Of a stretch of 6,974 nt of DNA, positions 1 through 6,036 are shown piece after piece; the stretch's first letter is position 1, and each line of letters begins with the position of its first letter. The stretch comes from Bacteroidales bacterium UBA1223 (GTDB taxonomy: Bacteria; Bacteroidota; Bacteroidia; Bacteroidales; P3), in assembly GCA_002309155.1 (NCBI GenBank), contig DBXB01000064.1, positions 5,794-12,767 on the forward strand. The letters run 5' to 3'. The notes below the pieces were generated by a model that saw nothing but the letters and a program-made list of their open reading frames with translations, did no database searches and was not told the origin of the DNA. The position numbers were made by a program, and so were the translations under genes.

Positions 1-714
1 ATGGAGATGCAGTTCTTCGTACGTCCCGGAACCGAGTTGGAGTGGTTCAAGCACTGGAAAGAGGAGCGTCTGCAGTGGCATCTGGCATTAGGAATCCCTG
101 CAGAGAACTACCGGTACCACGACCATGAGAAGCTGGCGCACTATGCCAACGCTGCCACCGATATCGAATTCAAGTTCCCCTTCGGATTCAAAGAGTTGGA
201 GGGCATCCATAGCCGCACCGACTTCGACCTCTCGCGCCATAGCGAGTTCAGCGGAAAGAAACTGCAGTATTTTGACAGCGAACTCAACGAGAGCTATACT
301 CCTTATGTCATCGAAACCTCCATCGGTGTCGACCGCACCTTCCTTGCCATCTTCAGCTATGCGCTGAAGGATGAGACACTGGAAGACGGCACTATCCGCA
401 CCGTGCTCAGTCTGCCTGCACGCCTGGCACCCTACAAAGCAGCCGTACTGCCGCTGGTGAAGAAAGACGGACTGCCGGAGAAAGCCAGAGAGATACAGCA
501 CCTGCTCATGCCCGACATGATGGTGCAGTATGACGAGAAGGACGCCATCGGCCGTCGCTACCGCCGCCAGGATGCCATAGGCACACCGTTCTGCATAACC
601 GTCGACAACGACACCCTGACCGACAACGCCGTCACCGTACGTCACCGCGACACCATGCAGCAGGAGCGCATAGCAATCGACCAACTGCCAGGATACCTCA
701 AGGCAAAACTATAG
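1..714 (+). CDS. glyS: Glycyl-tRNA synthetase, C-terminal part (5' end outside window)
   Basis: This class II aminoacyl-tRNA synthetase attaches glycine to tRNA-Gly in the cytoplasm. The 237 visible residues are the C-terminal part of the single-chain dimeric enzyme, which is usually about 500 aa, so roughly half is missing upstream. The ATG at base 1 is an internal codon: the MQFFVRPG segment it begins lies inside the catalytic domain in this family. Visible landmarks are a GFKELEGIHSRTDFDL block (residues 62-77), typical of glycyl enzymes, and class II motif 3 (residues 102-119, with GVDR at 109-112). The HGTP-type anticodon-binding domain runs from about residue 138 to the end. The frame ends in TAG at 712-714. 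No hairpin terminator is visible in the 60 bp before the next gene, so read-through into the M16 gene is possible. The family assignment is firm; the upstream length is inferred. Confidence 0.95.
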   Translation: MEMQFFVRPGTELEWFKHWKEERLQWHLALGIPAENYRYHDHEKLAHYANAATDIEFKFPFGFKELEGIHSRTDFDLSRHSEFSGKKLQYFDSELNESYTPYVIETSIGVDRTFLAIFSYALKDETLEDGTIRTVLSLPARLAPYKAAVLPLVKKDGLPEKAREIQHLLMPDMMVQYDEKDAIGRRYRRQDAIGTPFCITVDNDTLTDNAVTVRHRDTMQQERIAIDQLPGYLKAKL

Positions 715-756
715 GGGTTTAAGGGGGGTCTTTTAATTGTTTAATCGAAATAAATT

Positions 757-771
757 TTCAATTCACCATTC
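757..771. repeat. 15-bp interspersed repeat TTCAATTCACCATTC, copy 1
   Basis: The sequence TTCAATTCACCATTC lies three bases before the ATG of the M16 gene. An identical copy, in the same strand orientation, lies at 4865-4879. Here it precedes a plus-strand start codon, whereas the second copy follows the stop of a minus-strand gene. Its position relative to genes is therefore not constant, and it is unlikely to be a promoter element. Confidence 0.6.
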
Positions 772-774
772 TCA

Positions 775-3681
775 ATGAAACGTATTTGCCTATTCATATT
801 GTCTGTCGCGATATGTGGCATTGCCGTCGCACAGAAACAGAACCTCAAAGTAGAGACTCACTATCTCTCCAACGGACTTAAGGTCATCATGGTTGAGGAA
901 CATTCACAGCCCAAAATATACGGCGCCGTGATGGTCCATGCCGGCTCAAAGAATGAAGACACTGCCGCCACCGGAGTTGCTCACTACTTCGAACATATCA
1001 TGTTCAAGGGCACCGACCGTATCGGCACCACCGACTGGGAAAAGGAAAAACCCATCCTGGACAGTATCAGCGACCTCTACGACCAGATACAAGCCACGCA
1101 TGATACTGAACTGCGTCACGAACTACAGCTCGAAATCAATCGCCTCAACATCGAAGCCAGCAAATACGCCATTCCCAACGAGACCGACGCCATCCTCCAA
1201 CAGATGGGTTGCACTGGTCTCAACGCATTTACCAGTTTCGACGTCACCTGCTACCATAACACCCTTCCCAGCAACCAGCTGGAGAACTGGATGGAGGTAT
1301 ATGCCGAGCGTTTCCGCAACCCCGTCTACCGCCTCTTCCAGGGCGAACTGGAGGCCGTCTACGAGGAGCGCAATATATATGCCAACGAACTGATGTACAC
1401 CTTCCAGCGCAACATCTTCACTGAGGCTTTCGGCGAACACCCCTACAGCCGCGATGTTATCGGTCATGACTGGCATCTCAAGAATCCCCAGCCCTCGGCA
1501 ATGAAAAAGTTCTACGACAAATACTATGTAGCCTCCAACATGGCTCTGATCCTTGTCGGCGACTTCAACAGTAACGAGGCTCTTGAGATGGCCGAGAAAT
1601 ATTTCAGCATCTGGCCTCGTGGCGAGAAAGTCGAGGAGCCGACCTACAAGCTCCCCAAATTCGATAGCCGTATCGTGAAGGAGGTCAAGCAGACCCCCGT
1701 CAAGGTAGGTCTCATGCTCTTCCCTGCCGTGAAACACAACGATCCCGACGAGCTCTTGCTCGATATAGCATGCGCCATTCTGAGCGGCGGCAATGGCCGT
1801 CTCGACGAGCTGGCAACCAAGGGCAAGCTTATGGCCGCACAGCTCTTAAGCATGACACTCTCCGATGCCGGCGTCAATGCCATGATTTATGTCCCTAAGC
1901 TGATAGGTCAGAAACACGAGGAGGCAGAGAATCTCATTTGGGCAGAGATAGACTCCATCAAGCAGGGGCGTTTCAGTGAGGAACTCCTCGAAAGCATCAA
2001 GATGAGCCGTCTCATATCACGTCAGCGTCAACTAGAGTCTTACAGCAGTATCGCCAACCTCATCCAAAGTCTCGAGATGAACGAGAGCAACTATGAAGAA
2101 TGGTTCAAAGAAGGCGAACGCCTTCAGAAAATCACCCGTGAGGATATCATGGCTGTCGTAAACAAATATTACGACCAAGACCACTGCACCATCATCCGCT
2201 CCAAGATGGGATTCCCGAAGAAGGGTGGGTCCATAAAACCCGACTGGGATCACCTTGAAGCTCAGAACACAGGCGAGAAAACAGAGTTTGCAAAACATAT
2301 CGCAAGTCGAGAGATTAAAGAAATCGAGCCCCAGACACTTGACTACAAGAGCCTGGTAGAGACAGTACCTGTGAGCGAGAACTGCACACTCTACGCTTCG
2401 AAGAACCCTAAGAACAATCTATTCAGCCTCAACATCAACTATCACTACGGCTCATTCGACAACCACAACATCGAAGAGGCAATGAACTACTTCTCATCCA
2501 TCGGTGCCGGTGGCGCTAATTGCACAGTCGACGGCAGAAATGTCGACATGACTCCCGAACAGTTCCGCATCGAGATGAGCTGCCTCGGTGGTTCATTCAG
2601 TCTGAGCAGTGGCAATGACTACAGTCATTTCAGCATTTCCGGACCAGAGGAGAACATGGAGAAGATACTCGAGTTGGCGATGCTGAAACTGCGCAACCCG
2701 CGTCACGACCAGCAACAATTAGAGAACCTCGTCGAAGCCCTCCAAGCGTCGAAGAGAGAGGCAAAGAACGATGCCGACATCTGGAGTAACGCCCTTTTCG
2801 AATACGTGATGTACGGAGACAGCTCAGAATATATCAACCATGCCACCATCAAAGAAATCAAGAAGATGAAAGGCGAGGACTTGGTGGCACTGATAGACAA
2901 TCTCTTTGGCCGTGACGGTTACGTGACTTACGTGGGTAATAAAGATCCCCAAGAGGTGGCTGAACTGCTTAAGAAGCACGAGTTGGTGCGCGAAGAAGTA
3001 ACAGTAATGCCCAAGCGAGTTCGTCAGCGTCGTGATTTCGACAAAGGTGCCGTGTTCTATGCCACCAACAAGAAGTTCCTCAAGAGCGACATAGACATGT
3101 ACATTCCTTCGGAAAAATTCAATTACGAGGAAGATCGCGCCGACTGCCTGATGTTCAACGAATACATGAGTGGCAGCATGGCTGGCATTTTCTTCCAGGA
3201 AATTCGTGAGATGCGTTCACTGGCCTACAGCACCTACGGACGCTTCCGTTACGACCGCTTCAACCGCACGCCCAGCTACTATCTCGGCTACGTGAGCACG
3301 CAATGCGACAAGACAAACGACGCTATCGAGGCTGTGCGCGACCTGATGCTTAATTTCCCTGAACGCCCGGAGAAATTTGACAATTCGAAAGACTATCTCA
3401 TCTCTGTGCGCAACTCCAACTATATCACATTCCGCTCACTGCCCGGCACCTACCGTTATCTGGTCGAGGAAGAGAAAACCGATAAGGACAACCGTAGCGA
3501 GATAACCGATGAAGTCAACCGAATGTCTTTCGAAGACCTCAAGGACTTCCACAAGAGATACGTTGAAGGACGTCCCTTGGTTATCGTCATCAGTGGCAAT
3601 GCTAAGAAATTCGACCTCGAGAATCTCGGCAAGTACGGCAAAATTCAGGAGGTGAAGTTTAAAGATATGATTAAGTTTTAA
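775..3681 (+). CDS. Secreted M16 family zinc metallopeptidase (insulinase/pitrilysin-like, two-module)
   Basis: A 968-aa zinc endopeptidase of the M16 superfamily, probably periplasmic or envelope-associated. Residues 1-19 form a signal peptide (KR, then a hydrophobic core, then AVA before Q20). The N-terminal half has the inverted zinc motif HYFEH: H70 and H74 as zinc ligands, E73 as catalytic base. The third ligand lies in ERNIYANE (E198 to E205), which has the seven-residue spacing of E162/E169 in E. coli pitrilysin. About 50 extra, mostly helical residues (roughly 84-137) lie between HYFEH and this segment. The C-terminal half, from about residue 530, repeats the fold but is inactive: NYFSS (571-575) replaces HYFEH. 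R811 and Y818 match the R/Y pair of C-terminal M16 modules that contact substrate. The ATG at 775 is chosen because the signal peptide follows at once; no Shine-Dalgarno site is visible. The substrate is unknown. Confidence 0.93.
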   Translation: MKRICLFILSVAICGIAVAQKQNLKVETHYLSNGLKVIMVEEHSQPKIYGAVMVHAGSKNEDTAATGVAHYFEHIMFKGTDRIGTTDWEKEKPILDSISDLYDQIQATHDTELRHELQLEINRLNIEASKYAIPNETDAILQQMGCTGLNAFTSFDVTCYHNTLPSNQLENWMEVYAERFRNPVYRLFQGELEAVYEERNIYANELMYTFQRNIFTEAFGEHPYSRDVIGHDWHLKNPQPSAMKKFYDKYYVASNMALILVGDFNSNEALEMAEKYFSIWPRGEKVEEPTYKLPKFDSRIVKEVKQTPVKVGLMLFPAVKHNDPDELLLDIACAILSGGNGRLDELATKGKLMAAQLLSMTLSDAGVNAMIYVPKLIGQKHEEAENLIWAEIDSIKQGRFSEELLESIKMSRLISRQRQLESYSSIANLIQSLEMNESNYEEWFKEGERLQKITREDIMAVVNKYYDQDHCTIIRSKMGFPKKGGSIKPDWDHLEAQNTGEKTEFAKHIASREIKEIEPQTLDYKSLVETVPVSENCTLYASKNPKNNLFSLNINYHYGSFDNHNIEEAMNYFSSIGAGGANCTVDGRNVDMTPEQFRIEMSCLGGSFSLSSGNDYSHFSISGPEENMEKILELAMLKLRNPRHDQQQLENLVEALQASKREAKNDADIWSNALFEYVMYGDSSEYINHATIKEIKKMKGEDLVALIDNLFGRDGYVTYVGNKDPQEVAELLKKHELVREEVTVMPKRVRQRRDFDKGAVFYATNKKFLKSDIDMYIPSEKFNYEEDRADCLMFNEYMSGSMAGIFFQEIREMRSLAYSTYGRFRYDRFNRTPSYYLGYVSTQCDKTNDAIEAVRDLMLNFPERPEKFDNSKDYLISVRNSNYITFRSLPGTYRYLVEEEKTDKDNRSEITDEVNRMSFEDLKDFHKRYVEGRPLVIVISGNAKKFDLENLGKYGKIQEVKFKDMIKF

Positions 3682-3700
3682 ATAAGGGAGTTTTTTGGGG

Positions 3701-3730
3701 GGAGTTAAGAGGAGCTAAAGGAAGTTAAGG
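3701..3730. repeat. Tandem 10-bp degenerate repeat, 3 copies
   Basis: Three abutting decamers follow each other with exact 10-bp phase: GGAGTTAAGA (3701), GGAGCTAAAG (3711) and GAAGTTAAGG (3721). They lie just after the stop codon of the M16 gene in the convergent gap with lplA. No coding frame or clear hairpin is associated with them. The array is short and purine-rich, so chance similarity cannot be wholly excluded. Confidence 0.5.
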
Positions 3731-3760
3731 GACAAATGATTTTGATTATTCGATAGAACG

Positions 3761-3788
3761 GGTCACCGGTCACAGGTCACCGATCACG
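3761..3788. repeat. Tandem 7-bp repeat (GGTCACC family), 4 copies
   Basis: Four abutting heptamers sit in exact phase: GGTCACC (3761), GGTCACA (3768), GGTCACC (3775) and GATCACG (3782). This is the most conserved small array in the window. It lies in the convergent gap between the M16 gene and lplA, one base before an 8-bp array. The TCACC core also occurs in the TTCAATTCACCATTC repeat found elsewhere in the window. Its function is unknown. Confidence 0.7.
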
Positions 3789-3789
3789 A

Positions 3790-3821
3790 TTAAACTTTTA
3801 AATCCTTAAACTCTTAAACCA
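3790..3821. repeat. Tandem 8-bp repeat (TTAAACTT family), 4 copies
   Basis: Four abutting octamers sit in exact 8-bp phase: TTAAACTT (3790), TTAAATCC (3798), TTAAACTC (3806) and TTAAACCA (3814). The array ends four bases before the stop codon of lplA, which is read on the other strand. On the minus strand the unit reads GAGTTTAA. This resembles the plus-strand octamers at 4785-4808 upstream of lplA, so the two arrays flank lplA in inverted orientation. Confidence 0.65.
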
Positions 3822-3825
3822 TATT

Positions 3826-4773
3826 TTAGTAAACCATCGACAGTATGTCGCCAACAATAGCGCTCTCCGTAGGAGGGCGCTTTTTTATATCAGCGCCACA
3901 TAGTATTCTGCGCGCATCATCGAGGGCGGTCAGGTCGAGGGCGTCGGAGGCGATCTGCACATGGATGATGATGTCATCCTCGACAGATAGCGACAAATCC
4001 ACCACACCCCATTCAAATTGAGCCGACTTGGTGGCGGAGAAGGATCGCCAGTGGCGGAATAGCCACTCGTCGCTGCTGTATTTTTCATACAGAGCACAGA
4101 CCTCCTCCCTCTGTATCAATTCATCGAACGAGATATGGGTCGCCTTTTCACCATACACGTTCTCGAAAGAGAGCAGGAGTGGTGCCACGATATTGTCGCT
4201 GGTGACATCCGCCAGTTCTGAGAGATTCACTACCCTACTCTGCACCGACGCCACTCCATGTTTCAGTAACTTGGCGGGACGCACCTTCAGATAGCGTTGC
4301 AAGTCGTCCATATTACCCTTGATAAGAAGGGTGCCGTGATGCAGTCGCTGGTAGCGACCTTTGGAGAAAGCGTTACCGCTGAATTTGCGACCCTGGCAAA
4401 GCAGATCGTTGCGTCCACTCAACTCGGCCTGCAGACCGAATTCCCGCAAGGCTCCACAGATAACCTCAAATTGCCGACTCTGATCGTATAAGTCGTAGGG
4501 GGCGACGAAGCTGAAGTTCAGATTGCCGTCGTCATGATAGACAGCACCACCGCCGGTAGTGCGACGCATCACAAAGCCACCATCGTTAATCAGTGCGTCG
4601 ACATTGCACTCAGCGAAAGGGTTCTGATTAAGACCCACGACAACGGTCCTGCGATTCTTCCACAAATAGAGGACAATGCAGTCTTGTGTCTGCTGTGCCA
4701 CGAGATAGTTCTCGACAGCCACATTCCAATAAGGATTAGTCTGGGGACTTACAAGAAACAATAGACGAGTCAT
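3826..4773 (-). CDS. lplA: Lipoate-protein ligase A
   Basis: A cytoplasmic ligase of 315 aa that activates lipoate with ATP and transfers it to a lysine of lipoyl carrier domains (2-oxoacid dehydrogenase E2 subunits, glycine-cleavage H protein). The biotin/lipoate ligase fold is clear: RRTTGGGAVYHD (residues 70-81), GRNDLL (120-125), K130 in GRKFSGNAF matching the essential lysine of E. coli LplA, LHHGTLL (144-150) and KHGVASVQSRVVNL (171-184). A C-terminal accessory domain begins near KYSSDEWLF (231-239), so this is the two-domain LplA type, slightly shorter than the 338-aa E. coli enzyme. The ATG at 4773 puts the conserved N-terminal strand at residue 3. No lipoyl carrier gene is in view. 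lplA lies downstream of porQ but 112 repeat-filled bases away, so it may have its own promoter. Its last codons carry a terminator for the opposing M16 gene. Confidence 0.95.
   Translation of the reverse strand: MTRLLFLVSPQTNPYWNVAVENYLVAQQTQDCIVLYLWKNRRTVVVGLNQNPFAECNVDALINDGGFVMRRTTGGGAVYHDDGNLNFSFVAPYDLYDQSRQFEVICGALREFGLQAELSGRNDLLCQGRKFSGNAFSKGRYQRLHHGTLLIKGNMDDLQRYLKVRPAKLLKHGVASVQSRVVNLSELADVTSDNIVAPLLLSFENVYGEKATHISFDELIQREEVCALYEKYSSDEWLFRHWRSFSATKSAQFEWGVVDLSLSVEDDIIIHVQIASDALDLTALDDARRILCGADIKKRPPTESAIVGDILSMVY
3859..3886 (+). terminator. Rho-independent terminator of the M16 gene, inside the 3' end of lplA
   Basis: On the plus strand AGCGCTCTCC (3859-3868) pairs with GGAGGGCGCT (3872-3881) around a GTA loop. 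This gives a 10-bp stem with a single G-U wobble, and the paired T at 3881 is followed by TTTTT to 3886. It is a textbook intrinsic terminator for rightward transcription, about 180 nt past the M16 stop. On the minus strand no T-run follows the hairpin, so it should act in one direction only. It overlaps lplA codons of about residues 298-305. Confidence 0.85.
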
Positions 4774-4784
4774 AATAAATGGGA

Positions 4785-4808
4785 GTTCAAAGGTTAAAGA
4801 GTTTAAAA
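4785..4808. repeat. Tandem 8-bp degenerate repeat (GTTTAAAA family), 3 copies
   Basis: Three abutting octamers follow in exact phase: GTTCAAAG (4785), GTTAAAGA (4793) and GTTTAAAA (4801). They lie 12 bp upstream of the lplA start codon. GAGTTTAA, present at 4799-4806, is also the minus-strand reading of the octamers at 3790-3821. The two arrays are therefore related and face opposite ways around lplA. The copies are degenerate, so confidence is moderate. Confidence 0.5.
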
Positions 4809-4810
4809 AT

Positions 4811-4864
4811 TTCTAGGTTTTCTAGAATTTCTAGAGTTTCTAGATAATCTAGAGCGTCTAGCTC
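4811..4864. repeat. Tandem 9-bp repeat (TTCTAGAGT family), 6 copies
   Basis: CTAG occurs six times with perfect 9-bp spacing (4813, 4822, 4831, 4840, 4849, 4858). The units are TTCTAGGTT, TTCTAGAAT, TTCTAGAGT, TTCTAGATA, ATCTAGAGC and GTCTAGCTC. Four copies contain the palindrome TCTAGA, so neighbouring units can pair with each other and form alternative short hairpins on either strand. The array fills half of the porQ-lplA gap and ends exactly where the second TTCAATTCACCATTC copy begins. Whether it is regulatory, a termination region or neutral repeat DNA cannot be told from sequence alone. Confidence 0.85.
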
Positions 4865-4879
4865 TTCAATTCACCATTC
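4865..4879. repeat. 15-bp interspersed repeat TTCAATTCACCATTC, copy 2
   Basis: This copy is identical to 757-771 and on the same strand. It abuts the 9-bp array and lies six bases beyond the stop codon of the minus-strand porQ. In both places GTTTAA-containing sequence lies to its left, so the order of elements is partly shared. Confidence 0.6.
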
Positions 4880-4885
4880 ACGTAA

Positions 4886-5974
4886 CTATAATCTGAAAGA
4901 GAGGGAGAGATAGTTGGGGGCCTGACCCAGATGATAGTTACGACGGGCGAAAGAGAATTCGAACTTCTTGGTCTTCAAACCAAATCCGTAGCAGAATCCA
5001 CTCAGATTGATATTGGTGCGGTCGCTGGCAGACATCTCCAAAGTCTGACGGAAGCGATAGCCAAGTCGGAGGAAGAAGAGGTTTTTGATATCAAATTCCA
5101 CACCCAGAGAGGCATGGCGGGAGGCATGGTTTAGAAATTTTGAGATATTGTCATACCAGGGAGTTGACACCTCTTCTCCGGTATAGGGGTCGATGACCGT
5201 CTCAGGATTCAGGTCATCCGTGTAATGAAGCTTCCATCGGGTCAGATGGTCCAATTGGAAAAAGAACCTGAATGGAGCGTCACTCAACTTATAGGACATC
5301 GATGCCGCGAGGTTGAAAGGCAGAGGTTCGACACTTCCATCAAATGTAGCCAGCTGGCTGCCTATGTTGCGGGCCTGCAGGGTGACAGCGAAACGACGGC
5401 TGTCGGAGACATAACTTCCAGCCAGATTGAGCGCCAGAGCGAAGGCGTTGTAAGACTCATACTGAGAATAGACTGGCTTGAGGGATGCGCCCAGCGAGAA
5501 GTTGGAGTCGATGTTCAGACCCCAGTTGACAGAGATGGCGATATCAGAGGCAAAGAAAGTCCCCTGCTCCACCTCCATCTCGTCATAGGCGTCGAATTTT
5601 CCATAACCGTTGAAATGGAAACCGAAAATAAAAACTCCGAATCTCTTGAAATCATAACCGTAGGCGACAGTACCTGAGTTACCACCCGAGAAGAGGGAGA
5701 CATAGTCGAGGACCAGTCTGCGGTGATTGCCACTATTTATCAAAGAGGGATTGTCAATACCCACATTCAAGTCCTGAGGAGAGAACACCGAGAGGAAGTC
5801 GACACCCAGAGAGGCCGTTCTTGCCGATGAGGGAGTCTGAAGTAAAGACAAAGTGTTGAGTCCGGCAACCTGAGCATGTATGGGGACAGAGACGGCGGTC
5901 AGCGATAGCCCCAAAATCAAAATACCCACACATCGCCTCAACCTCGAGAGCAGCCAAAATCCTGAAAGTCTCAT
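4886..5974 (-). CDS. porQ: Type IX secretion system protein PorQ
   Basis: An outer-membrane beta-barrel protein of the PorV/PorQ (FadL-like) group. In Porphyromonas gingivalis PorQ works with PorU, PorV and PorZ in the cell-surface attachment complex that processes type IX secretion cargo and anchors it to the membrane. With the ATG at 5974 the protein has 362 aa and a signal peptide ending at PIHA (residue 34). Family marks are an NTLSLLQTPSSARTASLG block at the mature N-terminus (40-57), DNPSLIN shortly after, a YGKFDAYDEM segment, and the C-terminal run of SGFCYGFGLKTKKFEFSF then a final SLSFRL strand. The frame stays open upstream to ATG 6013 and TTG 6049. ATG 5974 is preferred because it places the signal peptide at the terminus, but 6013 remains possible. 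PorU, PorV and PorZ are not in the window. The gene follows the WG-repeat gene closely on the same strand. Confidence 0.85.
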   Translation of the reverse strand: MRLSGFWLLSRLRRCVGILILGLSLTAVSVPIHAQVAGLNTLSLLQTPSSARTASLGVDFLSVFSPQDLNVGIDNPSLINSGNHRRLVLDYVSLFSGGNSGTVAYGYDFKRFGVFIFGFHFNGYGKFDAYDEMEVEQGTFFASDIAISVNWGLNIDSNFSLGASLKPVYSQYESYNAFALALNLAGSYVSDSRRFAVTLQARNIGSQLATFDGSVEPLPFNLAASMSYKLSDAPFRFFFQLDHLTRWKLHYTDDLNPETVIDPYTGEEVSTPWYDNISKFLNHASRHASLGVEFDIKNLFFLRLGYRFRQTLEMSASDRTNINLSGFCYGFGLKTKKFEFSFARRNYHLGQAPNYLSLSFRL

Positions 5975-6036
5975 AAGACCAGTGGCGATATGACTTTTGA
6001 ATAGATGTTGCATATGTGGGCAGACCACGGCGATAA

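Noticed and set aside
88..684. Long minus-strand open frame antisense to glyS
   Set aside because: It lies wholly within the well-conserved glyS frame, shows no recognisable domain, and such antisense frames are common opposite GC-rich codon use.
715..774. Terminator after glyS
   Set aside because: The gap contains G-runs and GTTTAA words but no inverted repeat able to form a stable stem before a T-run.
1123..1737. Minus-strand open frame of about 200 aa inside the M16 gene
   Set aside because: It is antisense to residues that include conserved M16 positions and has no family features, so it is a shadow frame.
4774..4800. Bacteroides-type -7 box (TAnnTTTG) upstream of lplA
   Set aside because: The minus strand has TAACCTTTG, which has one base too many between TA and TTTG, and no TTTG lies at the expected upstream distance.
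3701..4864. Repeat arrays considered as CRISPR
   Set aside because: Units are 7-10 bp, directly abutting and without spacers, and no cas gene is present.
5225..5677. Plus-strand open frame of 150 aa opposite porQ
   Set aside because: The opposite frame encodes recognisable PorQ sequence throughout. This frame has no signal peptide, domain or upstream control region.
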